Positions 1-6,578 of a DNA stretch of 7,421 nt are shown here, one piece after another (position 1 is the first letter of the stretch; each line of letters begins with the position of its first letter). The notes under the pieces are model-generated. The model had not been told where the DNA came from and did not search any database. It saw nothing but the letters and a program-made list of their open reading frames with translations. The stretch covers positions 1-7,421 of the forward strand of contig JANXXV010000138.1 in NCBI GenBank assembly GCA_025350445.1, written 5' to 3'. The position numbers and the translations under genes were made by a program. Source of the stretch: Bryobacteraceae bacterium (lineage in GTDB: Bacteria; Acidobacteriota; Terriglobia; Bryobacterales; Bryobacteraceae).

Positions 1-641
1 TGCCGGTCCATGACGCGATTGCAGATCTTCTGCACCGCGATGGCGGTTAGAGGCGTTTCGGGAGAGGGCTTCCAGACGATTACGTCGCCGCAGACGGCTG
101 CGATCAGGGCGTTCCAGGACCAGACGGCGACCGGGAAGTTGAAGGCGCTGATTACGCCCACTATGCCAAGCGGGTGCCACTGTTCGTACATGCGGTGGCG
201 CGGACGTTCGCTGTGCATGGTCAAGCCGTGGAGCTGGCGTGAGAGGCCTACGGCGAAGTCCGCAATGTCGATCATCTCCTGCACTTCGCCCAACCCCTCC
301 TGCAGGCTCTTGCCCATTTCCAGCGAGACCAGCGTGCCCAGATCCTGTTTGTATTTGCGAAGTTCATCGCCGATTTCACGGACGATTGCGCCGCGTTTCG
401 GAGCTGGACACATGCGCCATTTCCCGAAGGCTTTTGCGGCTTCGTAGAGGACGTCGTCGTAATCTTCTTCTACCGCCATGCGGACTTTAGCGATGGGGGC
501 GCCTTCGCTGGGGTCGAACGAGACAAGTTCGCCGCCGCCGGGCTCTTCAATCCATGGACCGAAAGACGCGCCGGAATTGACGGGTTCAATTTCTAAGCGC
601 GCGAGAGTTCGTTGGCGGATTTCTAATTCATTGCCAGCCAT
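1..641 (-). CDS. ALDH7-family aldehyde dehydrogenase, N-terminal part (3' end beyond window)
   Basis: NAD(P)-dependent oxidation of an aldehyde to a carboxylate in the cytoplasm. The ALDH7 family (antiquitin, bacterial AmaB) classically oxidises alpha-aminoadipate semialdehyde in lysine catabolism. The frame is open from an ATG at 641-639 to the window edge, giving 213 residues of a family usually about 500 long. Visible are the PAPKRG segment (about 79-84), the VSLEMGK block (105-111), the GEVQE motif (118-122), FAVGLSR (129-135), the AFNFP motif (166-170) with the conserved oxyanion-hole Asn168, and the cofactor-binding Lys191 in WKPSPETP. These blocks match ALDH7 rather than generic ALDHs. 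The catalytic Cys and Glu lie outside the window, so activity cannot be judged. The start is fixed by a GGAGG seven bases upstream and overlaps the end of the radical SAM gene by 19 bases, indicating co-translation. The family call is strong; the substrate is inferred and other semialdehydes are possible. Confidence 0.93.
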   Translation of the reverse strand, partial: MAGNELEIRQRTLARLEIEPVNSGASFGPWIEEPGGGELVSFDPSEGAPIAKVRMAVEEDYDDVLYEAAKAFGKWRMCPAPKRGAIVREIGDELRKYKQDLGTLVSLEMGKSLQEGLGEVQEMIDIADFAVGLSRQLHGLTMHSERPRHRMYEQWHPLGIVGVISAFNFPVAVWSWNALIAAVCGDVIVWKPSPETPLTAIAVQKICNRVMDR

Positions 642-1489
642 GAGAAGGCCTCCGGTCCGGTGGCGAAGCGACGGCCCGCCGCCTGGGCGACGGTGCGGAT
701 GCGTTCGACGATTTGGGATTGAAATGCGGGTTCCAGCCAGTGTTGCTGATTGTGTAAGCGGCTGATGCGATGGGCGGCTTCGCGCGTGGTGGCGCCTGTT
801 CGCTTGGTGGAGCGGATGTGGAGCGGGTCGCCAATGATGTGGTTGATGGTGGCATCAATGGCCGCCGCAGCGAGGTTTTCGGGATTGCAGGGGAGCAGCG
901 GGGCCAGGGTTGCGTAGGTGTCGATGCCTTCGGCTTGCAGGGCGCGGATTGTTTGGAGTCTTGAGTCGAGCGTGGCGCAGCGTGGCTCGTAGCGGCGGCG
1001 GACTTCTTCGTCATCGGTGGTGAGCGAGAAGCTGACGCGTAGTCTGGTGCACCGGGCGAGGGCTTGGAGTTTATTGAGGTCGCGGAGGATTAGCGGGCCC
1101 CGCGTTTGAATGGTGAAGATTGCCGGCGGGTTCGCGATCAGGGCGCCGAGGATTTGCGGCATCGCGCATTCCTCTTCTTCGGCTGGTTGGTAGGGATCGA
1201 CCAGCGGCGAGCAATAGATCACTTGATCTTGGCGCAGTGCGCGCGCCAGGAGTGCGGCGGCGTTGGTTTTGAAGGTGGTGAACCGGCCCCAGCGCTGCCA
1301 GTCTTCGGGCTTGAGTCCGCCATAAATGCCCAGGGTTGGGACGTAGCAATAAGTGCAGCCGAAGGTGCAATTGCGCGCGGGTGTCAGGGAGTGAGTGAAG
1401 CCGGCCTGGGCTATAAACCCGGTGGTCTTACTAAGAATGCCGCGGGCTTCGGCGTGCAGGATGGGAAAGGGCCGGGTCACTGCATTCAT
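623..1489 (-). CDS. SPL-family (COG1533-like) radical SAM protein
   Basis: A 288-residue cytoplasmic radical SAM enzyme that should bind a 4Fe-4S cluster and cleave S-adenosylmethionine to form a 5'-deoxyadenosyl radical. The cluster motif CxxxCxxC is intact at Cys41, Cys45 and Cys48, followed by a tyrosine. The segment [13 protein letters not shown] (92-104) and the strand [17 protein letters not shown] (153-169) resemble the COG1533 group, the distant relatives of spore photoproduct lyase. Its length fits that group (about 280-350). Most members, including actinobacterial Rv2578c-type proteins, have no established reaction, and spore DNA repair is not implied in a likely non-sporulating organism. 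The start ATG overlaps the amidohydrolase stop (ATGA, 1486-1489) with no clear Shine-Dalgarno, so translation probably depends on coupling. Its last 19 bases contain the ALDH7 start. Additional cysteines (93, 108, 147, 171, 201) are scattered and do not form an obvious second cluster motif. Family is confident; substrate unknown. Confidence 0.9.
   Translation of the reverse strand: MNAVTRPFPILHAEARGILSKTTGFIAQAGFTHSLTPARNCTFGCTYCYVPTLGIYGGLKPEDWQRWGRFTTFKTNAAALLARALRQDQVIYCSPLVDPYQPAEEEECAMPQILGALIANPPAIFTIQTRGPLILRDLNKLQALARCTRLRVSFSLTTDDEEVRRRYEPRCATLDSRLQTIRALQAEGIDTYATLAPLLPCNPENLAAAAIDATINHIIGDPLHIRSTKRTGATTREAAHRISRLHNQQHWLEPAFQSQIVERIRTVAQAAGRRFATGPEAFSWLAMN
649..653 (-). promoter_or_regulatory. 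Shine-Dalgarno GGAGG of the ALDH7 gene
   Basis: On the minus strand, GGAGG lies seven bases before the ATG at 641 and inside the last codons of the radical SAM gene. It decides the ALDH7 start and implies that ribosomes load within the upstream coding region. It is the clearest ribosome-binding site in the minus-strand operon. Confidence 0.7.
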
Positions 1490-2832
1490 TTTACGGCTAC
1501 CAGCAGGTTGCTTAGATCGTGACGGGTGAGCAGGCGTCCTTTCAAGATCACGGCGTCGATTTTTTGCGTGTTTTGGATGTCGGTCAACGGGTTGGCATTC
1601 AGCAGAATGAGGTCGGCGAGTTTTCCTTTTTGGATGGTGCCTTGCGTAGCTTCGAGTCCTAGAAACCGCGCGGGGTTCAGCGTGGCGGTTTGGATGGCTT
1701 CCAGCGGCGTCATGCCGGCGCGGACTAACAGGACCAGTTCGTCATGCAAGGCGAAGCCGGGGAGTACATAAGGATCGCCGGTATCGGTGCCGGCCAGCAT
1801 GGGGACACCGGCGCGGTGCATGGCGGCTACCAGTTCGAGGCATTTGGCGAAGTCGCGCCTTCCGGCTTCCAGGTTATTGGACGCGGGCTGGTTGAGTTCG
1901 TCCCATGTATTGCGGATGGAAGAGGGAATGTATTTCAGGCGCTGATCAGTGGCGAGCCGATCGATCCCGATCAGGTCCATGCGCTGGCGGAGAGTAAGGG
2001 TTGGAACCTGCCAGACTTCGAAGCGTACAAAGCGTTGGAAGAGGGCTTGGGCTTTGCGCGGGTCATAGGTTTCGTATAGTTTTGTGGCAGTGATTTCGGA
2101 GGGATGCCGGCGGAGTTCGTTCTCTTGGGATGAGCATGCGAGCAGCAGGCCGAAGAGGTGTTCCATGCTCCGCTGGCGCGCGTCTATGGCTTCTTCCATA
2201 GTGACGGAATCGGGAACGTGGCCGGCGAAGGAGAGGCGCAGAATGCGGGCACGATGGGCGAGCGAAATATAAGCGTCGTGCGGGATGTTGGAGAGGACTT
2301 TAATGAAGTCCACGTCCTGATTGTCGAGCTGGTTCGCTGCGTTCTCACCATCGGAGGGCGTGGTGACGCGGAGCACGGTTAGTTTTCCGGAAGAGAGATT
2401 GGCACCCATGACCGCGGGGCCGGAGGTGACGATCTTAGGGCCGGTGAGTTTGCCGGCGGCGATTTGTTTGCGCCACACGTTGGTGCGGGTGAGGTCGCTG
2501 CCCATGTCGCGGACGCCGGTGATGCCGTTCGCGATGTAGAGCGGGAAGAGCGGCTGTTTTTCCCACAGGTGAACGTGCATGTCCCAGAGGCCGGGGATTA
2601 GAAACTTGCCGCTGCCGTTGAGGACGGCGGCGCCTTTGGGGACGGCTATGGAGGACGAGGGGCCAAGAGCGATGATTTTTGGGCCGCTGACCACTACGGA
2701 CATATGGGGGCGAGCGGGCGCGCCGGTGGCGTCGATTACGGTTACATCGCGAATGAGCAGCGGGGCGGCTGGGAGCGTGGCGGTGAAAAGGGCTAGAAGG
2801 ATCGTTCCGATTTGCCGGTTCACCTGAATCAT
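1486..2832 (-). CDS. secreted metal-dependent amidohydrolase (imidazolonepropionase/Xaa-Pro-dipeptidase-like)
   Basis: A 448-residue hydrolase of the amidohydrolase superfamily, likely periplasmic, cleaving an amide, peptide or cyclic C-N bond. The N-terminus is a signal peptide: short polar start, hydrophobic run IGTILLALFTATL (8-20) and a PAAP region near residue 21-24 for cleavage. The N-terminal beta-sandwich follows (about 25-80), then the TIM barrel. All expected metal ligands are present: His86 and His88 in DMHVHL, Lys178 in FIKV (candidate carbamylated bridge), His205 in AGHVP, His225 in SMEHLFG and the catalytic Asp350 in AGTDTG. The C-terminal KGKLADLILL (402-411) is the usual superfamily ending. 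The enzyme is therefore complete and probably active. It is the first gene of the minus-strand operon and lies divergent from the TonB-dependent receptor. The start is supported by the signal peptide; a weak GGA lies about seven bases upstream. The exact substrate cannot be read from the sequence. Confidence 0.92.
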   Translation of the reverse strand: MIQVNRQIGTILLALFTATLPAAPLLIRDVTVIDATGAPARPHMSVVVSGPKIIALGPSSSIAVPKGAAVLNGSGKFLIPGLWDMHVHLWEKQPLFPLYIANGITGVRDMGSDLTRTNVWRKQIAAGKLTGPKIVTSGPAVMGANLSSGKLTVLRVTTPSDGENAANQLDNQDVDFIKVLSNIPHDAYISLAHRARILRLSFAGHVPDSVTMEEAIDARQRSMEHLFGLLLACSSQENELRRHPSEITATKLYETYDPRKAQALFQRFVRFEVWQVPTLTLRQRMDLIGIDRLATDQRLKYIPSSIRNTWDELNQPASNNLEAGRRDFAKCLELVAAMHRAGVPMLAGTDTGDPYVLPGFALHDELVLLVRAGMTPLEAIQTATLNPARFLGLEATQGTIQKGKLADLILLNANPLTDIQNTQKIDAVILKGRLLTRHDLSNLLVAVK

Positions 2833-2970
2833 TTTCAGTTCCAGGGTAACCGATAGAGCGGGGGTTCCGGGAAGGTGACGCCGGCGGGTGCGCGGCCAAA
2901 CTCCCTGCCGGCAGCTACCGGTGTGCGACTACCGGCCGTCTCCCGGCGCGCGGCATTTCCTTCGGCGAGC

Positions 2971-3000
2971 TTGACTTTGGGGTCGAAACGAGTAGATAGT
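2971..3000 (+). promoter_or_regulatory. candidate sigma70-type promoter for the Oar-like receptor
   Basis: TTGACT (2971-2976) matches five of six -35 consensus bases. An 18-base spacer leads to GATAGT (2995-3000), which matches four of six -10 bases including the key A and final T. Transcription would start at about 3006-3009, so the leader before the receptor start would be very short. No equally good promoter was seen for the minus-strand operon in the same 178-base gap. Confidence 0.45.
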
Positions 3001-3010
3001 AAGGCCATAT

Positions 3011-6000
3011 ATGGGGTCAATTATGTTAGTTGCTTTATCTTGCCGGAAAAGCGTCCATTTTGTGGCGCTCTCAATGCTTATTGCCTTTGCGGCGCACGCA
3101 CAGGGCACGGGTGAAATCACAGGAACTGTTAGCGATCCCACTGGGGCGGCTATTGGCGGTGCTAAGATCAGCGTCACCAACACCGGCACCGCCGCCGAAC
3201 GCAATGTCACCACAAATGACACGGGCAACTACGATCTGCCGGCGCTGCCGCCGGGCATGTACACGATCAAGGTCGAATTCACGGGGTTTCGGAACACCGA
3301 ACGGAAGGACGTGGAACTGCAAGTAGGCAGGGTGGCGAGGTTCGATTTTTCGCTGCAGCTAGGCAATGTGAGCGATACGGTGGAGGTGTCGGGCGGAGCC
3401 CCAGTGCTTGAGACTGAGAACGCGAGCCTGGGAACGGTGATCGAGAACAGGCGCATCATCGACCTGCCGTTGAACGGACGAAATCCGCTGCAGCTTGTAT
3501 CCTTGACGCCCGGTGCTACTACAAACGGTCCGGCATCCTCGCAGGGACAACAGCGGATGGGCGGCAACCGCAATGCGTTCTCGCTGAACGTCGCGGGCCA
3601 GCGAACGTCGAACAACCACTACGAGCTCGATGGCGTGGAGAACACGGATCCGAACTTTAATACCTACCTGTTCCTTCCCTCGGTGGATGCGCTGCAGGAG
3701 TTCAAGGTGGAAAGCGGCACTTACGGCGCGGAGTATGGCCGGGGACTGAGCCAGGTGAACATGACGACGCGAAGCGGAACGAACGAATACCATGGCGCGC
3801 TATTCGAGTTCCTGCGCAATTCGAATCTGGACGCGAAGAACTTTTTCGATCCGTCCGGCCCCATCGCGCCGTTTAAGCGCAATCAATTTGGCGGCACGGT
3901 GGGAGGTCCGGTCAACATTCCAAAGCTGTTCAATGGCAAGGACAAGCTGTTCTTCTTTTTCGATTATGAAGGACTCAGAGAACGCAAAGCGCAGACAGCC
4001 ATCTTCAACATGCCTCCAGCGCAGAACCGCGACGGGAACTTTGCGGGGTCGAGCGCGGTGATCTTCGATCCGGCGACCAGGGTGGTGGATGCGTCCGGCA
4101 AGGTGATTGCCCAAACGCCTTTTGCGGGCAACATAATTCCAGCGAACCGGGTGACGCCCACCGCGACGGCTACGCTGAAGAATTGGTTCCCGCTTCCAAA
4201 CCGGGGCAATACGGCCGGATACACGCAGAACTACATTTCGAATGAAGGCCGGCGCACCGATGACGACCAGGTGAACGCGCGCGGCGATTATGTGATGAAT
4301 TCGAAATCCAGCTTCATGGGCCGTTTCAGCCGCGCGCACGATGCCGGGTATCTTCCTCTGACCACGCAGGGGCTGGGTTACAACAACGATGTTGTCGCGT
4401 GGCAGGGCGTGGTTGGCCACACGTTTGTTCCGGGCGCGGGAAACAAAGTGAACGAGTTCCGTTTTTCGGTTGCGCGCTTGGCGGCGGCGAACGAGCAACC
4501 GAGCGCTAATAAGAACAACTTCGTCTCTTCGCTTGGGATCGGCGGCGTCCCGACAAATATTGCCGAGTACTGGGGCGTGCCGGTTTTCCAGTTCGGCGGC
4601 GGATCGATTTCCGGCGTTGGCGAGTGCAGCGATTGTCCGTTCGTGAATCACGACACGATTTTTCAATGGGTGGATAATTTCACCTGGACGAAAGGGAAGC
4701 ACACTTTGCGATTCGGAACCGACGACAGGCGTGTGAGATACAACCAGATCGGCGCCGTAGTGGCACGCGGACGGTTTACATTCAATGGCACGTATACAGG
4801 CGACCCGGCGCTTTCGAGTCCTCCGGCGGCAAACACTCTGGCGGATTTCCTGCTTGGCGATATAGCCACTTCAGAAGGGCAGTCGGGCGCTCCGATCGCG
4901 GGTTTCCGATCGTACTCGATGAACATCTATGCGGCGGATTCCTGGAAGGTCACCTCGAAGCTGACGGTGAACTATGGGTTGCGCTACGAACTGGAACCGC
5001 CATACACGGATAAGTACGACAACATCGTGAACATCGCTTTTAAGTGGGACGATTCGGTGCTGCCGAAGTACGTACGGGCGGGCAACGGAGAGTTTTATGG
5101 CGGCAATCCGCCGCCATCGTTCCAACTGCCGGCGGGCGTTCCGAACACTCGCGGGATGTTCGGGAACCGGACGTATCAGACCTCTTACAAGGACATCGCG
5201 CCGCGGCTTGGACTGGCCTACAGCCTGGATGCGAAGACGGTGATTCGGGCCGGCGCGGGTATTTACTACGTACGCGACATCGGCAATGCGCAGTTCGATC
5301 TGGTGCGCAATGCGCCGTTCTCGACGCGGCGCAGCGAAAACGCGCAATCCACGCTGATTCCGTCTCTCAGCTGGCAGGTTCCGTTCGTGCAGACGGCGAC
5401 GCCATCGTTCATTCTGGTGAACCAGTACAACCAAAATACGCCGTACGTACCGCAGTGGTCATTCAGCGTGCAGCGGCAGACGACGGCCAACAGTTCGCTG
5501 GAAGTCAGTTACCTGGGCTCGGCGGGTGTCCATCTCCAACGGCTGCTGACTTACAACACGGCGACCCCGGGACCGCCCACGAATATCAATAATCGGCGGC
5601 CGCAGTTCCCCACGTATGGCGGAACGTTTCAGGTGATGGCGGACCCATCGCACGCCAGCTATCATGCGCTGCAGGGGCGTTTCCAGCAACGCTTCAGCCA
5701 TGGTGTAACGTTGCTGAGCGCGTATAGCTGGAGTAAATCGATTGATAATGGCAGCGGGATTCGCACAGTGGACGGCGACTCGCTGACGCCATCGAACGAT
5801 CACAATCTAAGCCTCGATCGCGGCATGTCCGCGTTTGATTTCCGTCATCGCTCCACCACGTCCTTTTTGTACGAGTTGCCAATCGGAAAGGGAAAGATGA
5901 TTGGCGGAGGATTCAACCGGCTGACAGAAACTCTTATCGGCGGATGGCAGGTTGGCGGTATCGTGACTCTGCAAAGCGGATTCCCGTTTACGCTGTATTG

Positions 6001-6403
6001 CGGCAGCGGGAGCGTGCAGAACGGCGGGGACAACTGTTACCCGGATAGTCTTGGGGGCGCGTCTAAGTTGGCGAGCGATCAGCGGGGCCCGTCGAAGTGG
6101 TTCAATACGGCGAACTTCGTGAATCGCATCAACGATCCGAGCCTGCCGCAATACCGGTACGGCAATAACGCGCGGAATAACGTGATTGGACCGCCACTGG
6201 TGGATGTGGACTTTTCGACGATGAAAAATTTCCGGATCGGCGAGAAGCGGGGATTGGAGTTCCGGACAGAGTTCTTTAATCTGTTGAATCATCCGATATT
6301 CGGGCAACCGAATGGCACTGTGGGAACGGCGAGCTTCGGAACTATTTCAGGTACTCGCGTGGATTCCCGGCAGATTCAGTTTGCTTTGAAGCTGAACTAC
6401 TAG
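3011..6403 (+). CDS. Oar-like TonB-dependent outer-membrane receptor with carboxypeptidase-regulatory-like domain
   Basis: A 1130-residue outer-membrane beta-barrel receptor expected to import or bind an unknown ligand using TonB energy. The order is: signal peptide (CRKS, then hydrophobic VALSMLIAFA, cleavage after AHA at residue 30), carboxypeptidase-regulatory-like beta-sandwich (about 34-117, starting GEITGTVSDPTGAAI), TonB plug domain (about 135-255, with LPLNGRNP, ELDGVENTDP and EFKVESGTYGAEYGRG), then the long barrel. The end, with FRTEFFNLLNHPIFG (1084-1098) and the terminal strand IQFALKLNY, is typical of acidobacterial Oar-like proteins, so the gene is full length. The mature protein has only four cysteines that I can find, in two pairs (539/542 and 997/1009), probably in surface loops. 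No SusD-like partner is present. Starts at 3011, 3023 and 3074 share the frame: 3011 has AAGG six bases upstream and 3023 has GGGG six bases upstream, and both retain the signal peptide. The ligand is unknown; the divergent secreted amidohydrolase is a possible partner. Confidence 0.95.
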   Translation: MGSIMLVALSCRKSVHFVALSMLIAFAAHAQGTGEITGTVSDPTGAAIGGAKISVTNTGTAAERNVTTNDTGNYDLPALPPGMYTIKVEFTGFRNTERKDVELQVGRVARFDFSLQLGNVSDTVEVSGGAPVLETENASLGTVIENRRIIDLPLNGRNPLQLVSLTPGATTNGPASSQGQQRMGGNRNAFSLNVAGQRTSNNHYELDGVENTDPNFNTYLFLPSVDALQEFKVESGTYGAEYGRGLSQVNMTTRSGTNEYHGALFEFLRNSNLDAKNFFDPSGPIAPFKRNQFGGTVGGPVNIPKLFNGKDKLFFFFDYEGLRERKAQTAIFNMPPAQNRDGNFAGSSAVIFDPATRVVDASGKVIAQTPFAGNIIPANRVTPTATATLKNWFPLPNRGNTAGYTQNYISNEGRRTDDDQVNARGDYVMNSKSSFMGRFSRAHDAGYLPLTTQGLGYNNDVVAWQGVVGHTFVPGAGNKVNEFRFSVARLAAANEQPSANKNNFVSSLGIGGVPTNIAEYWGVPVFQFGGGSISGVGECSDCPFVNHDTIFQWVDNFTWTKGKHTLRFGTDDRRVRYNQIGAVVARGRFTFNGTYTGDPALSSPPAANTLADFLLGDIATSEGQSGAPIAGFRSYSMNIYAADSWKVTSKLTVNYGLRYELEPPYTDKYDNIVNIAFKWDDSVLPKYVRAGNGEFYGGNPPPSFQLPAGVPNTRGMFGNRTYQTSYKDIAPRLGLAYSLDAKTVIRAGAGIYYVRDIGNAQFDLVRNAPFSTRRSENAQSTLIPSLSWQVPFVQTATPSFILVNQYNQNTPYVPQWSFSVQRQTTANSSLEVSYLGSAGVHLQRLLTYNTATPGPPTNINNRRPQFPTYGGTFQVMADPSHASYHALQGRFQQRFSHGVTLLSAYSWSKSIDNGSGIRTVDGDSLTPSNDHNLSLDRGMSAFDFRHRSTTSFLYELPIGKGKMIGGGFNRLTETLIGGWQVGGIVTLQSGFPFTLYCGSGSVQNGGDNCYPDSLGGASKLASDQRGPSKWFNTANFVNRINDPSLPQYRYGNNARNNVIGPPLVDVDFSTMKNFRIGEKRGLEFRTEFFNLLNHPIFGQPNGTVGTASFGTISGTRVDSRQIQFALKLNY

Positions 6404-6477
6404 TGCCGCGTCCAAGAAATGGCTGGCATTAACCATGGGATGCGATGTGTCACGTGAATTTGCGGACACTACGCTAG
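6400..6477. mobile_element. putative MITE-like unit 1 with CTAG ends
   Basis: A 78-base unit bounded by 14-base imperfect inverted repeats: CTAGTGCCGCGTCC at 6400-6413 and GGACACTACGCTAG at 6464-6477 (10 of 14 pair). Both fit CTAGYG-N4-GTCC when read inward. The left CTAG contains the receptor stop codon TAG, and the right CTAG is shared with unit 2. No coding capacity. The inference is a non-autonomous element inserted at CTAG, as is known for IS630/Tc1-type transposases; a pair of unrelated palindromic repeats is the alternative. Confidence 0.4.
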
Positions 6478-6487
6478 TGTAGTGTCC
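6464..6487. repeat. 24-base palindrome centred on CTAG between convergent genes
   Basis: GGACACTAC and GTAGTGTCC form a perfect nine-base dyad, and the centre GCTAGT adds one G-T wobble and a CTAG core, so all 24 bases can pair or form a strong hairpin with a small loop. It lies 60 bases after the receptor stop. No T-tract follows on either strand, so it is not a canonical intrinsic terminator, though it could slow RNA polymerase or protect 3' ends. It is also the junction of the two putative CTAG-ended units. Confidence 0.85.
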
Positions 6488-6572
6488 AACCTGATCTATC
6501 GCGCGTGCATGAGTATGCGGACCGGAAGACGGAAAAAGCGACTGTCTAGTTATTTCGCGGACGGTACACTAG
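6474..6572. mobile_element. putative MITE-like unit 2 with CTAG ends
   Basis: A 99-base unit bounded by CTAGTGTAGTGTCC (6474-6487) and GGACGGTACACTAG (6559-6572), whose 14-base ends pair at 12 of 14 positions. The right end resembles that of unit 1: both carry GCGGAC just before a TAC.CTAG ending (15 of 19 bases equal). The right CTAG supplies the TAG stop of the minus-strand spermidine-synthase-like gene. The interior has a further CTAG at 6546-6549 and no ORF. Same interpretation and caveat as unit 1. Confidence 0.42.
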
Positions 6573-6578
6573 CGTCCG
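6558..6578. repeat. small inverted repeat over the stop of the spermidine-synthase-like gene
   Basis: CGGACG (6558-6563) pairs with CGTCCG (6573-6578) around a nine-base loop that holds the minus-strand TAG stop (6571-6569). On the minus strand the hairpin is followed only by a short A/T-rich run, so terminator function is weak at best. It overlaps the right end of putative unit 2. Confidence 0.5.

Noticed and set aside
10..447. 145-codon plus-strand open frame at the left edge
   Set aside because: It lies opposite the ALDH7 coding sequence, whose opposite-strand translation shows clear family motifs.
623..1489. True spore photoproduct lyase
   Set aside because: The similarity is only to the broad COG1533 group. 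The likely host does not form spores, and no sporulation or repair genes are nearby.
1106..1522. 138-codon plus-strand open frame
   Set aside because: It is antisense to the radical SAM gene containing the intact CxxxCxxC motif and has no recognisable domain.
2435..2899. 154-codon minus-strand frame overlapping the amidohydrolase start
   Set aside because: Its product is proline/arginine/histidine-rich with no domain. It overlaps the signal peptide and metal-site region of the real gene in another frame.
3005..3014. CCATATATGG palindrome at the receptor start
   Set aside because: Only ten bases, and it includes the start codon; most likely chance, with no second site to suggest an operator.
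3800..4702. 300-codon open frame antisense to the receptor gene
   Set aside because: It is wholly inside a convincing full-length receptor CDS, is arginine-rich and of low complexity as expected from reading GC-rich DNA in the wrong frame, and resembles no family.
6404..6568. Intrinsic terminators for the convergent genes
   Set aside because: Hairpins exist (6464-6487 and 6558-6578), but neither is followed by a T-tract on the relevant strand, so I list them only as repeats.
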